A DNA stretch of 33,580 nucleotides from contig NZ_BCRB01000038.1 of NCBI RefSeq assembly GCF_001552375.1, forward strand, positions 1 to 33,580, written 5' to 3'. Below, one piece after another: positions 1-7,692 of the stretch. Under the pieces are notes generated by a model. The model did no database searches and was not told the origin of the DNA. It saw nothing but the letters and a program-made list of their open reading frames with translations. The position numbers and the translations under genes were made by a program. The DNA comes from Cellulomonas iranensis NBRC 101100 = JCM 18110 (GTDB lineage Bacteria; Actinomycetota; Actinomycetes; Actinomycetales; Cellulomonadaceae). Positions within the stretch are counted from its first letter, which is position 1. The number at the start of each line of letters is the position of its first letter.

Positions 1-361
1 CGTCGAGCTGCGTGACCGTCCCGCCGTACAGCTGCGCCGAGGCGACGAGGTGGTCGCCCGCGCCGGCGAGGGCCGCGAACACCAGGAACTCGGCCGCCAT
101 GCCGGACGCGGTGGCGACCGCGCCGATCCCGCCCTCGAGCGACGCGATGCGCTCCTCGAACGCCGCGACGGTCGGGTTGCCGATGCGCGAGTAGATGTTG
201 CCGTACTTCTGCAGCGCGAACAGGTTCGCGGCGTCCGTGGTGTCGTCGAAGACGAACGACGTCGTCTGGTAGATCGGCACGGCGCGCGCGCCCGTGGTGG
301 CGTCGGGGATGCCGCCGGCGTGCAGCGCGCGGGTGCGGAAGCCGAAGCGGTGCTCGCTCAC
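1..361 (-). CDS. metY: O-acetylhomoserine sulfhydrylase, N-terminal part (3' end outside window)
   Basis: This gene runs off the left edge, so only about 120 N-terminal residues are visible. The GTG start at 361 has AGGAG four bases upstream (366-370). The protein opens SEHRFGFRTRALHAGG and continues with PIYQTTSFVF, YSRIGNPT and LEGGIGAVATASGMAA, the N-terminal signature of the Cys/Met-metabolism PLP enzymes of the O-acetylhomoserine/O-acetylserine sulfhydrylase type. Enzymes of this family replace the acetyl group of O-acetylhomoserine with sulfide, giving homocysteine and acetate in the cytosol. The PLP-binding lysine lies beyond the window and cannot be checked. It is the last visible gene of the ssu-acs-metY run, 61 bp after acs on the same strand. 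Cystathionine gamma-synthase is a less likely reading because the SEHRFGFRTRALHAG opening is typical of MetY. Confidence 0.9.
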   Translation of the reverse strand, partial: MSEHRFGFRTRALHAGGIPDATTGARAVPIYQTTSFVFDDTTDAANLFALQKYGNIYSRIGNPTVAAFEERIASLEGGIGAVATASGMAAEFLVFAALAGAGDHLVASAQLYGGTVTQLD

Positions 362-422
362 GGTGCTCCTGTCGGGTGGGGGACGGGGGTGCGGGGGACG
401 CGCGGGGCGCGGGGGTGCGGGC

Positions 423-2456
423 TCACCGTGGCAGGCCCGCCGCGACGAGCGTGCCGACCTGCTCGACCGCCCACGGGTTCTGCAGCGACGTCGTGTCGCC
501 GAGCGTCGTGCCCTCGACGAGCTGCGCGAGCAGGCGTCGCATGATCTTGCCCGAGCGGGTCTTGGGGACCTCGGGCACGACCAGCACGTGGCGCGGGCGC
601 GCCACGGGGCCGATCTCGTGCGCGACGTGCGCGCGCAGCTCGTCGCGCAGCGCGTGCGTCGCGGCGAGCCACGCGTCGACGTCGTCGACCGGCCCGGGTG
701 CGGCGCTCGGCACGACGAACGCCGCGATCGCCTGACCCGTGACGGGGTCGCTGACGCCCGCGACGCCGGCCTCGCCGACGGCGGGGTGCGCGACGAGCGC
801 CGACTCGACCTCGATGGTCGACAGGCGGTGCCCCGAGACGTTGATGACGTCGTCGATACGACCCAGCAGCCACACGTACCGGTCCTCGTCGTACGACGCG
901 CCGTCGCCCGCGAGGAAGTAGCCGCCGTGCTCGCCGTGCCCGGCGAACCGCCGCCAGTACGCGTCGAGGTAGCGCTGCGGGTCGCGCCACACGGTGCGCG
1001 CCATGCCGGGCCAGGGGCGCGTGACGACGAGGAACCCGCCCTGCCCGGGCGCGACCTCGGCGCCGTCCTCGTCGACGACCTTCGCCGCGACGCCGGGCAG
1101 CGGGCGCGTGGCCGAGCCGGGCTTGAGCGTCGTCACGCCGGGGACCGGCGCGATCATCGCGGCGCCCGTCTCCGACTGCCACCACGTGTCGACCACGGGG
1201 GCCTCGTCGCGGCCGAACGTGCGGCGGAACCACACCCACGCCTCGGGGTTGATCGCCTCGCCGACGGTGCCCAGCAGGCGGATGCTCGACAGGTCGTGCC
1301 CGTCGGGCAGGTCGTCGCCGAACCACGTCATGAACGTGCGGATGAGCGTGGGGGCCGTGTAGTACGTCGTCACGCCGTAGCGCTCGACGACCTCGAGGTG
1401 GCGCTCGCGGTGCGGCGTGTCGGGCGTGCCCTCGTAGATCACCTGGGTGACGCCGTTGGCGAGCGGCCCGTAGATCTCGTACGTGTGCGCCGTGACCCAC
1501 GCGAGGTCGGCGGTGCACCAGTGCACGTCGTCGTCCTTGACGTCGAACACCGCCCAGTGGGACCACGCGGCGTGCGTGAGGTACCCGCCCGAGGTGTGGA
1601 CCAGCCCCTTGGGCCTGCCCGTGGTGCCCGAGGTGTAGATGACGAACAGCGGGTGCTCGGCGTCGAACGACGCGGCCTCGTGGACGTCGGGCTGGCGGTC
1701 GACCACGTCGTGCCACCAGACGTCGCGCCCGGGCGTCCACGCGACGTCCTGGCCCGTGCGGCGCACGACGAGCACGTGCTCGACGTGGTCGAGCCCGGCG
1801 ACGGCCTCGTCGGCGGCGGACTTGACCTCGACGGCGGCGCCGCGGCGGAACTGCCCGTCGCTCGTGACGAGCACCTTCGCCTCGGTGTCCTGCACCCGGA
1901 ACCGCACGGCCTCGGCCGAGAACCCGCCGAACACGAGCGAGTGCACCGCGCCGATCCGCGCGATCGCGAGCGTCACGACGACGGTCTCGGCGATCACCGG
2001 CAGGTAGACCACGACGCGGTCGCCGGGGCCGACGCCGAGCTCGGTGAGCGCGTGCGCGGCCTGCGCGACCTCGCGCTGCAGCTGCGCGTAGGTGATCGAC
2101 CGGCGGTCGCCGCGCTCGCCCTCGACGTGCAGCGCGACCTTGTCGCCGCGGCCCTCCTCGACGTGCCGGTCCACGCAGTTGACCGCGACGTTGAGGCGGC
2201 CGCCGACGAACCAGCGCGCCTCCGGGACCGTGAGCTCGTCCTCGGCCCCGCCGGGCACGGGCACGGGCGGGGCCCACGTGTGCGCGGTGTGCCACGGCTC
2301 GTCCCAGCGCAGGCGCCGCGCGGCCTCCTCCCAGAACGCGACCGGGTCGGCCTCGGCGCGGGCCCAGTCCTCGGGCCGAACGTTCGAGGTCGCCGCGAGG
2401 CCGGCGGGGGCGGGGTAGGTGCGCGTCTCGGTCTGCAGCGCGGTGAGCGTGGTCAC
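423..2456 (-). CDS. acs: Acetate--CoA ligase (acetyl-CoA synthetase)
   Basis: This 677-residue enzyme converts acetate, ATP and CoA to acetyl-CoA through acetyl-AMP. An ANL-superfamily adenylation domain is complete: the phosphate-loop motif [11 protein letters not shown] at about residues 274-284, DTWWQSETG at about 423-431 (the tryptophan that shapes the small acetate pocket), and the C-terminal KTRSGKIMRR with the catalytic and acetylatable lysine near 637. The length is slightly above the usual 650. I chose the GTG at 2456 because it overlaps the permease stop by four bases (GTGA), a typical coupled junction, and the product then begins VTTLTALQTE. The open frame extends to 3146 but that part lies over the permease. 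Lying between a sulfonate transporter and metY is unusual for acs. One reading is that it recycles acetate released by the sulfhydrylase; this is inference. Confidence 0.93.
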   Translation of the reverse strand: MTTLTALQTETRTYPAPAGLAATSNVRPEDWARAEADPVAFWEEAARRLRWDEPWHTAHTWAPPVPVPGGAEDELTVPEARWFVGGRLNVAVNCVDRHVEEGRGDKVALHVEGERGDRRSITYAQLQREVAQAAHALTELGVGPGDRVVVYLPVIAETVVVTLAIARIGAVHSLVFGGFSAEAVRFRVQDTEAKVLVTSDGQFRRGAAVEVKSAADEAVAGLDHVEHVLVVRRTGQDVAWTPGRDVWWHDVVDRQPDVHEAASFDAEHPLFVIYTSGTTGRPKGLVHTSGGYLTHAAWSHWAVFDVKDDDVHWCTADLAWVTAHTYEIYGPLANGVTQVIYEGTPDTPHRERHLEVVERYGVTTYYTAPTLIRTFMTWFGDDLPDGHDLSSIRLLGTVGEAINPEAWVWFRRTFGRDEAPVVDTWWQSETGAAMIAPVPGVTTLKPGSATRPLPGVAAKVVDEDGAEVAPGQGGFLVVTRPWPGMARTVWRDPQRYLDAYWRRFAGHGEHGGYFLAGDGASYDEDRYVWLLGRIDDVINVSGHRLSTIEVESALVAHPAVGEAGVAGVSDPVTGQAIAAFVVPSAAPGPVDDVDAWLAATHALRDELRAHVAHEIGPVARPRHVLVVPEVPKTRSGKIMRRLLAQLVEGTTLGDTTSLQNPWAVEQVGTLVAAGLPR

Positions 2457-3355
2457 GCGAACCTCCGCAGCAGCTGCTTCTCGGCGACGGCGAGCACCGA
2501 GTCGGTGAGCTTGCCGATGACCGCGAGCAGCACGATGGCGAGCAGGATCCGGTCGACCCGTCCGTTGTTCTGCGAGTCGGTGAGCAGGAAGCCCAGACCC
2601 ATCGAGGACGCGATGAGCTCGGCCGCGACGAGGAAGAGCCACGCCTGCGCGAGCCCGAGCCGTAGCCCGGACATCACCGAGGGCAGCACCGCGGGCAGCT
2701 GCACCGAGCGGAAGAGCCCGGCCCCGCGCAGGCCGAACGCGCGCCCCGCCTCGACGAGGTGCGGGTCGACGTGGCGCAGGGCCGCCGCGACCGTCGTGTA
2801 GACCGGGAAGAACGCCCCGATCGCGATGAGCGTGACCTTCGAGTCCTCGCCGATCTTCATCCAGAGGATGAGCAGCGGGACCCACGCGAGCGACGGCACG
2901 GCGCGCAGCGCGGCGAGCGTCGGGGCGAGCAGCACGTCGCCCGCGCGCGACAGCCCCACGAGCGCGGCGACGACGAGCGCGACGAGCGCACCCACCGCGA
3001 ACCCGATCACGACGCGCTGCACCGAGATGGCGACGTGCGTGCCGAGCTCGCCGCGCTGCTGCAGGTCGACCGCCGCCGCCCACACCGACGCCGGGCTCGG
3101 CAGCTGGTACGGCGCGACCAGCCCGGCGGTCGTCACGTGATGCCACGCCGCGAGCAGCAGCGCGGGCAGCAGCGCGCCGCCGACCACGCGCGTGGTGCGC
3201 CGCGACCAGAACCCCGACGACGCGGCGCGCGCGGGCCCGCGGTCGTGGGGGTTCAGCGCGCGGTGCGGGTGGCCGGACGCGTCCGTGACGGGCCCGGTGC
3301 CCGGGGTGCCGGGGACGGTCACGAGGACCGGGGCGCCGGTCGGTGCGTCGGACAT
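2453..3355 (-). CDS. ssuC: ABC transporter permease, aliphatic sulfonate type
   Basis: This is a 300-residue inner-membrane permease of the SsuC/TauC (BPD_transp_1) type. It has a Pro/Gly-rich cytosolic N-terminus of about 50 residues, then a first membrane segment (VVGGALLPALLLAAW) and further hydrophobic helices. The ATPase-contact loop (EAA motif) is visible as EAGRAFGLRGAGLFRSVQLP followed by AVLPSVMSGLRLG. The ATG at 3355 has AGGAG seven to eight bases upstream. It forms an importer with the neighbouring lipoprotein and ATPase; the family takes up alkanesulfonates, taurine or nitrate-like anions. Sulfonate specificity is inferred from the sulfur genes around it. Its stop overlaps the acs start by four bases, implying translational coupling. 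Confidence 0.87.
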   Translation of the reverse strand: MSDAPTGAPVLVTVPGTPGTGPVTDASGHPHRALNPHDRGPARAASSGFWSRRTTRVVGGALLPALLLAAWHHVTTAGLVAPYQLPSPASVWAAAVDLQQRGELGTHVAISVQRVVIGFAVGALVALVVAALVGLSRAGDVLLAPTLAALRAVPSLAWVPLLILWMKIGEDSKVTLIAIGAFFPVYTTVAAALRHVDPHLVEAGRAFGLRGAGLFRSVQLPAVLPSVMSGLRLGLAQAWLFLVAAELIASSMGLGFLLTDSQNNGRVDRILLAIVLLAVIGKLTDSVLAVAEKQLLRRFA

Positions 3356-3433
3356 GGGGGTCTCCTGGGGGACGAGGAGCGGTACGGGAGGTGGCGCCCG
3401 CCCGGGCGTGCCGGGCGGGCGCCGGGGTGGGCG

Positions 3434-4474
3434 TCAGCCCGCGACGTTCGCGGGGTCGGCCTTCTCGGCGAACGTCGGCTCGAAGAGCTCGTCGAGCGCG
3501 GTGTCGATGGTCTTCTGGTCGGCGACGTCACCCGACTCGACGAAGATCGGCCCGACGACCTCGAGGACCCGGCGCTGCGCGTCGCCCGGCACGGGGTCGA
3601 TCGCGAGGTTCGTGCGCTCCACGACGACCTTCTGCGCCACGGCCGGGTCGATGCCCGCGACCTCGGCGAGGATCTCGACGACCTTGTCGGGGTTCTCCTG
3701 CGCCCACGCGCGCGCCTTCTCGTACGCGTCGACCACGACCTGCGCGACGTCGGGGCTCGCGTCGAGGAAGTCCTGCGTCGCGTTGAGGAACCCGTAGGTG
3801 TTGAAGTCGATGTTGCGGTAGATCAGGCGCGTGCCCGACTCGGCCTCGCTCGCGGCCATGATCGGGTCGAGGCCCGACCACGCGGCGACCGACCCCTGCT
3901 CGAGCGCGGTGCGGCCGTCGGCGTGCTGGAGGTTCTGCACCTCGACCTGGTCGAGCGGCACGCCGGCCGCATCGAGGGACTGCAGCAGGAAGAAGTACGG
4001 GTCGGTGCCCTTGGTGGCGGCCACGGACTTCCCGGCCAGGTCGGCCACGGACGTGATGTCGGAGTCGGCGGGCACGACGATCGCCGCCCACTCGGGCTGG
4101 GAGTAGATGTCGATCGTGCGGATCGGCGAGCCGTTGGAGCGCGCGAGCAGCGCGGCCGAGCCGGCGGTCGAGCCGACGTCGATCGCGCCGGCGCGCAGCG
4201 CCTCGTTCGCCTTGTTCGACCCGGCCGACTGCACCCAGTTCACGGTGACGTCGTCGCCGAACGTCTCCTCGAGCCAGCCCTGGTCCTTGATGACCAGGCT
4301 CAGCGGGTTGTAGGTCGCGAAGTCGATGTCGAGCGTGTCGGTGCTCCAGGCGCTGCCCTCGGCGGGCGTGCCGGCGGCGGCGGGAGCGGTGCCCTCACCG
4401 GCGACGCAGCCGGTCAGTGCCAGGGCGGTCGCGAGGGCCAGCGCGGTGGCGGAGACGGCGGTGCGGATGCTCAT
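3434..4474 (-). CDS. ssuA: ABC transporter substrate-binding lipoprotein, aliphatic sulfonate type
   Basis: This 346-residue protein starts with a lipoprotein signal peptide (MSIRTAVSATALALATALA) ending in the lipobox LTGC, so it should be lipid-anchored outside the membrane. The mature part is an SsuA/NMT1-like periplasmic-binding fold, with DFATYNPLSLVIKDQGWLEE near the start, GAIDVGSTAGSAALLA, and VADLAGKSVAATKGTDPYFFL. Such proteins capture alkanesulfonates or related oxyanions for the permease. The ATG at 4474 has only a weak purine stretch (GAGA) upstream. It lies 69 bp downstream of the ATPase gene and 78 bp upstream of the permease. The substrate cannot be fixed from sequence; sulfonate is favoured by the Cys leader, metY and family. 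Nitrate/taurine-type SBPs are the alternative. Confidence 0.86.
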   Translation of the reverse strand: MSIRTAVSATALALATALALTGCVAGEGTAPAAAGTPAEGSAWSTDTLDIDFATYNPLSLVIKDQGWLEETFGDDVTVNWVQSAGSNKANEALRAGAIDVGSTAGSAALLARSNGSPIRTIDIYSQPEWAAIVVPADSDITSVADLAGKSVAATKGTDPYFFLLQSLDAAGVPLDQVEVQNLQHADGRTALEQGSVAAWSGLDPIMAASEAESGTRLIYRNIDFNTYGFLNATQDFLDASPDVAQVVVDAYEKARAWAQENPDKVVEILAEVAGIDPAVAQKVVVERTNLAIDPVPGDAQRRVLEVVGPIFVESGDVADQKTIDTALDELFEPTFAEKADPANVAG

Positions 4475-4543
4475 CGTCGGTTCTCATCTCGGGGGGAGCG
4501 GGGCCGGGGTCCGGCCGGGTGGGCGGTGCGGTGGGGTGGTGGG

Positions 4544-5392
4544 TCAGATGGAGTGGTGCGCGTCGGGGTCGCCCGGCGCGACGTGGTGGGTCGCGACGCC
4601 GAGGCCCTCGAGCAGCTCGGCGCGCAGCTCGGCGAGCTGGTGGTCGGCGCGGTCGCGCGGTCGCGTGCCCGGCACGTCGATGACGCGCGCGACGCTCGGC
4701 GTGCCCTCGGGGCACCGCGCGAGGTTGCGCAGCAGCAGCACGCGGTCGGCGAGGTACAGGGCCTCCTCGACGTCGTGCGTGACGAGCAGCACGGTCGTGG
4801 GCTCGGCCGCGTGGACGTCGAGGAGCAGGTCCTGCATGCGCAGTCGGGTGAGGGCGTCGAGCGCGCCGAACGGCTCGTCGAGCAGCAGCACGCCGGGGTT
4901 GCGGGCCAGGGCCCGGGCGAGCGACGCGCGCTGCGCCATGCCGCCCGAGACCTGCCGCGGGCGCAGCCCGGCGGACTCCTCGAGGCCGACGAGCCGCAGC
5001 AGCTCGGCCACGCGCTCGCGCCCGGCGTCCTTCGGCGTGCCGCGGGGGAGCCCGAGCGCGACGTTGCCCGTCAGGCTGCGCCAGGGCAGCAGGCGCGGCT
5101 CCTGGAACGCGACGGCCGTGCGGCGGTCGACGCCCGTGACGGGCGTGCCGTCGAGCAGGATGCGGCCCGCGTCGGGGGTGTCGAGGCCGCTGACCTGGCG
5201 CAGCAGCGTCGACTTGCCGCACCCCGAGGGGCCGACGAGCGCGACGATCTCACCGGCGCGCAGCTCGACTTCCAGGCCGTGCAGCACCGTGCGGGTGCCG
5301 GCGGGGGTGGCGAACGTGCGGCGCACCGTCTCGAGCGTGACGGCGTGCGCGCCGCGCCGTGCCGTGGGCTCGGCCGTGGGGGTGGGGCTCAT
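4544..5392 (-). CDS. ssuB: ABC transporter ATP-binding protein, aliphatic sulfonate type
   Basis: This 282-residue ATPase energises sulfonate import. Visible motifs are Walker A GPSGCGKST (residues 54-62), Q-loop AFQEPRLLPW, signature VSGGMAQR, Walker B LLLDEPFGALD and the switch histidine in LLVTHDVEEA. The pattern FQEPRLLPW plus DEPFGALD is typical of the SsuB/TauB group. It is the first structural gene after the polycysteine leader. The ATG at 5392 gives the start MSPTPTAEP; a GTG at 5461 would add 23 residues of poor composition. Neither start has a recognisable Shine-Dalgarno, and the bases just upstream of the ATG can fold into a stem formed by two GGACGTCC copies (5396-5426). Translation initiation here may therefore be regulated or coupled to the leader. 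Confidence 0.88.
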   Translation of the reverse strand: MSPTPTAEPTARRGAHAVTLETVRRTFATPAGTRTVLHGLEVELRAGEIVALVGPSGCGKSTLLRQVSGLDTPDAGRILLDGTPVTGVDRRTAVAFQEPRLLPWRSLTGNVALGLPRGTPKDAGRERVAELLRLVGLEESAGLRPRQVSGGMAQRASLARALARNPGVLLLDEPFGALDALTRLRMQDLLLDVHAAEPTTVLLVTHDVEEALYLADRVLLLRNLARCPEGTPSVARVIDVPGTRPRDRADHQLAELRAELLEGLGVATHHVAPGDPDAHHSI

Positions 5393-5395
5393 GGG

Positions 5396-5426
5396 GGACG
5401 TCCGTGGGGTTCGGGCGTGGACGTCC
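5396..5426 (-). promoter_or_regulatory. Stem over the ribosome landing site of ssuB
   Basis: Two copies of the palindrome GGACGTCC (5396-5403 and 5419-5426) can pair across a 15-base loop. In the minus-strand transcript the stem ends about three bases before the ssuB ATG and occupies the place where a Shine-Dalgarno would be. This is seen in sequence; a role in controlling translation is inference. Confidence 0.4.
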
Positions 5427-5469
5427 GGCCGGGGTGCCGGGCGGCCACGGAGGGCGGGCACCGGCGGGG

Positions 5470-5487
5470 CGACCCGTGAGCGGGTCG
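5470..5487 (-). terminator. Stem-loop just after the Cys-rich leader, possible attenuator
   Basis: A perfect 7-bp stem with a four-base loop, CGACCCG-TGAG-CGGGTCG, begins 14 bases downstream of the stop codon of the leader peptide. There is no T tract, so it may act as a Rho-linked, translation-sensitive attenuator or simply as RNA structure. Confidence 0.35.
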
Positions 5488-5500
5488 GCGGGCTGAGGGG

Positions 5501-5590
5501 TCAGCGAGGGCCGGTGCGGGGCTGCATGACGCAGCACGGGCAACAGCGGCACATCGGCGACGCGACGACGAGGGGGCGGGCGAGGGTCAT
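5501..5590 (-). CDS. Cysteine-rich leader peptide upstream of ssuBAC-acs-metY
   Basis: This 29-codon ORF is too short for ordinary gene calling. The ATG at 5590 is preceded by a perfect AGGAGG (5597-5602) with a six-base spacer. The peptide carries MCRCCPCC at residues 13-20, so five of seven consecutive residues are cysteine (codons TGC, TGT, TGC, TGC, TGC), and it ends at TGA 5501. A second in-frame ATG at 5635 would make a 44-residue version but has no clear Shine-Dalgarno. Polycysteine leader ORFs are known in mycobacteria as cysteine-responsive attenuators of sulfur operons: ribosomes stall at the Cys codons when charged tRNA-Cys is scarce. The position between a good promoter and a sulfonate-uptake operon, with stem-loops following, fits that role. 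The peptide itself is probably dispensable; its translation is the signal. Confidence 0.75.
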   Translation of the reverse strand: MTLARPLVVASPMCRCCPCCVMQPRTGPR

Positions 5591-5628
5591 CGCGGGCCTC
5601 CTGGTCGTCGTCGTGCGGTCCCGATGGT

Positions 5629-5645
5629 GTCTCATTTAGTGAGAC
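5629..5645. promoter_or_regulatory. Perfect dyad GTCTCA-N5-TGAGAC, candidate operator
   Basis: The 17-bp sequence GTCTCATTTAGTGAGAC is a perfect inverted repeat with six-base arms. It sits about 16-32 bases downstream of the predicted transcription start and upstream of the Cys-rich leader, a good place for a repressor. It resembles in general form the short dyads bound by sulfur regulators such as McbR, but I cannot name the protein. Confidence 0.5.
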
Positions 5646-5667
5646 TCGGTGACCACGTTTCAGACAG

Positions 5668-5697
5668 ATTGTAGCGGCAGCCCTCGCACGGGGGCAA
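5668..5697 (-). promoter_or_regulatory. Promoter of the ssuBAC-acs-metY operon
   Basis: Read on the minus strand, TTGCCC (5697-5692) and TACAAT (5673-5668) are separated by 18 bases, close to the sigma-70-type consensus and the best promoter match in the window. The start would fall near 5661, giving a leader of about 270 bases that contains the dyad at 5629-5645, the Cys-rich ORF and two stem-loops. The -35 box begins only seven bases after the stop of the upstream acyltransferase gene. Confidence 0.55.
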
Positions 5698-5703
5698 CGC
5701 GTC

Positions 5704-7629
5704 TCATCCGCGCGGCTGGATCTCCTGCCACAGCCAGTCCGCGTACCCCTGGCGCCCGCCGTTCTCGCGCAGGTGGATCCCGTCGTCGTAGAACCACTCG
5801 GGGTGCGCGTCGCCCTGCGCCTTCCAGTCCAGCAGGTGCGCGTGCGGGTACTCCGCCACCACGCGCGCGAACAGCTCGTTGTCGTACTGCTCCCACGGGC
5901 GCGGGACCCGCACGTTCACGACGAAGACGCGGCGGTCCCGCGTGGCGTCCAGCAGCCGCCGCAGGTCGTCCTCCGCGACCGGTCCGTTCGTGCCCCCGTG
6001 CACGACGACCGTGTGCCCGAGCGTCCCCGCGGCCGCCGCGTCGAGGACGAGGTCCGTCATCGTCCCCATCTGGCGCGAGACGGCCGCGTCGGCGGGGACG
6101 CCGTGCGCCGCGAGCTCGGCCGCGGCGCCCAGCATCACCGAGTCGCCGTACGCGGAGACCGTGCCCACCTCCTCGGGCGGCGGCGCGGGCGCCGTCGGCT
6201 GGGCGGCAGGCGCTGCCGCGTCCGGCGCCGGCGTCGCGTCGGGTGCCGGCTGCTGCGCGGGGTCCGGGGGAGGCGTCACGTCCTGCGCCGGCACGGCGGC
6301 GCCGATCACCGACGCGGCACCCGTCGGTGCCGCCGGCGTCCGCGCGACGGCGACGCCGAGCGTGCCGACGAGCAGCACCGCGGCCGTCACCCCGCCGACG
6401 GCGCCCACCAGCGCGCGCCGCCGCTGCGGACCCGGCGTCCGGGCGCGGCGCACCAGGCGCCCGAGCGCGCCGCGGCGCACCGGCTGCTCCACCCAGCGGT
6501 ACGACGCCTCCGCCAGCACGAGCGTGACGGCCACCCGCAGCGCGTCCTCGAGCGGACCCGGGAGCGACAGGTCCTGCTCGGGCCGCAGCAGCGTGAGCAC
6601 CGGCCAGTGCCACAGGTAGATCGCGTACGACCGCTCGCCCAGCCAGCGCAAGGGCTGACGGCCCAGCGCGCGCCCGAGCATCCCGGCGGGGTCGGCGGCC
6701 GCACCGACCAGCACGAGCGCGAGCGCCGCGAACGCGAGGAACCCGCCGCGGTAGAGCGTCGTCGAGTACTCGTCGACGAGCACCACGCAGGCCAGCACGC
6801 CGACCAGGGCGACGGCGCCCAGCACGTCGGCGACCCCGGCCTCGAAGCGCCGGACGGGGTCGCCGCGCTCGGTGCGCCACGTCACCCCCGACGTCCACGT
6901 CCGCCACGGCCGCCACACGGTCGCCGCGGCCACGCCCAGCAGGAGTCCCGCCGCGCGCGTGTCCGTGCCGACGTACACGCGGGTGGGGTCCTGCGGCACG
7001 GGCATGCCCCCGCGCAGCGCGAGCACGGCCATCCACAGGGCCGACACGAGTGCGAGCACGGCCGCGACGCGGCCGGCCCGCACGCGCCCCACCCGCAGCA
7101 GCAGCAGCGCGAACAGCGGCATCACGAGGTAGAACTGCCCCTCGACCGCGAGGGTCCACAGGTGCTGCAGCAGCGGCGGGCGCCCCGTGAGCTCGAAGTA
7201 CGTGCGGTCGGCGGCGACCTGCCACCAGTTCGTCGTGTAGGTCAGCGCCGCGAGCAGGTCGCCCCGCAGCGTCGTGAGCGTGTCCCGCACCACGAGCCCG
7301 GCCCCCGCGACCGCCACGAGCAGCACCGCGAGCGCCGGCACGAGGCGCCGCACGCGGCGCACCAGGAAGCGCCCGGTGCGGAAGCCGCCGGTCGACTCGA
7401 CCTCGTCGAGCACGAGCGTCCCCACGAGGAACCCCGACAGCACCAGGAACACGTCGACGCCGAGGAACCCGCCGCGCGCCCACGGCAGCCCCAGGTGGTA
7501 CAGGAGCACCGCGACGACCGCGATCGCGCGGACCCCGTCGAGCCCGGGCAGGTGCGGCAGGCGCCGTGGCGTCCCGGTCGGCGTGGGCCGGGTCGGGGGT
7601 CGCTGCGCGACCTGCTCGACGACTGCCAT
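5704..7629 (-). CDS. Membrane acyltransferase (AT3) fused to a C-terminal SGNH domain
   Basis: This 641-residue protein has an acyltransferase-3 membrane domain (about residues 25-390, about ten hydrophobic segments) followed by a Pro/Ala-rich linker (about 420-485) and an extracytoplasmic SGNH domain. Seen motifs: LPGLDGVRAIAVVAVLLYHL with the conserved membrane histidine at 45, GVDVFLVLSGFL, then YGDSVML with nucleophile Ser497, GGTNG, and DDGIH with Asp616/His619. The architecture is that of OatA/OafB proteins, which move acyl (usually acetyl) groups across the membrane onto cell-wall or surface glycans. The actual acceptor is unknown. The ATG at 7629 has an AGGGG-type ribosome site. A -10-like TAACCT (7698-7693) overlaps the stop codon of the preceding gene. 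Confidence 0.88.
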   Translation of the reverse strand: MAVVEQVAQRPPTRPTPTGTPRRLPHLPGLDGVRAIAVVAVLLYHLGLPWARGGFLGVDVFLVLSGFLVGTLVLDEVESTGGFRTGRFLVRRVRRLVPALAVLLVAVAGAGLVVRDTLTTLRGDLLAALTYTTNWWQVAADRTYFELTGRPPLLQHLWTLAVEGQFYLVMPLFALLLLRVGRVRAGRVAAVLALVSALWMAVLALRGGMPVPQDPTRVYVGTDTRAAGLLLGVAAATVWRPWRTWTSGVTWRTERGDPVRRFEAGVADVLGAVALVGVLACVVLVDEYSTTLYRGGFLAFAALALVLVGAAADPAGMLGRALGRQPLRWLGERSYAIYLWHWPVLTLLRPEQDLSLPGPLEDALRVAVTLVLAEASYRWVEQPVRRGALGRLVRRARTPGPQRRRALVGAVGGVTAAVLLVGTLGVAVARTPAAPTGAASVIGAAVPAQDVTPPPDPAQQPAPDATPAPDAAAPAAQPTAPAPPPEEVGTVSAYGDSVMLGAAAELAAHGVPADAAVSRQMGTMTDLVLDAAAAGTLGHTVVVHGGTNGPVAEDDLRRLLDATRDRRVFVVNVRVPRPWEQYDNELFARVVAEYPHAHLLDWKAQGDAHPEWFYDDGIHLRENGGRQGYADWLWQEIQPRG

Positions 7630-7692
7630 GCGACCCCTGTCCGACGTTCCTGCGCTGCCACGGCGCGCCCGGGGGAGGGTGCGCCGCGCGCC

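Noticed and set aside
362..422. Possible S-adenosylmethionine riboswitch before metY
   Set aside because: The gap to acs is only 61 bp and shows no SAM-riboswitch-like core; metY appears to be simply co-transcribed.
294..2801. 835-codon open frame on the plus strand
   Set aside because: It is antisense to acs and the permease, is extremely Arg/Asp/Val-rich, has no family resemblance, and arises from the third-position G/C bias of the true genes.
5591..5635. Upstream in-frame ATG (5635) as the true start of the ssu leader ORF
   Set aside because: It would give a 44-residue peptide but has no Shine-Dalgarno and lies inside the dyad, whereas the ATG at 5590 has a perfect AGGAGG. It remains possible as a secondary start.
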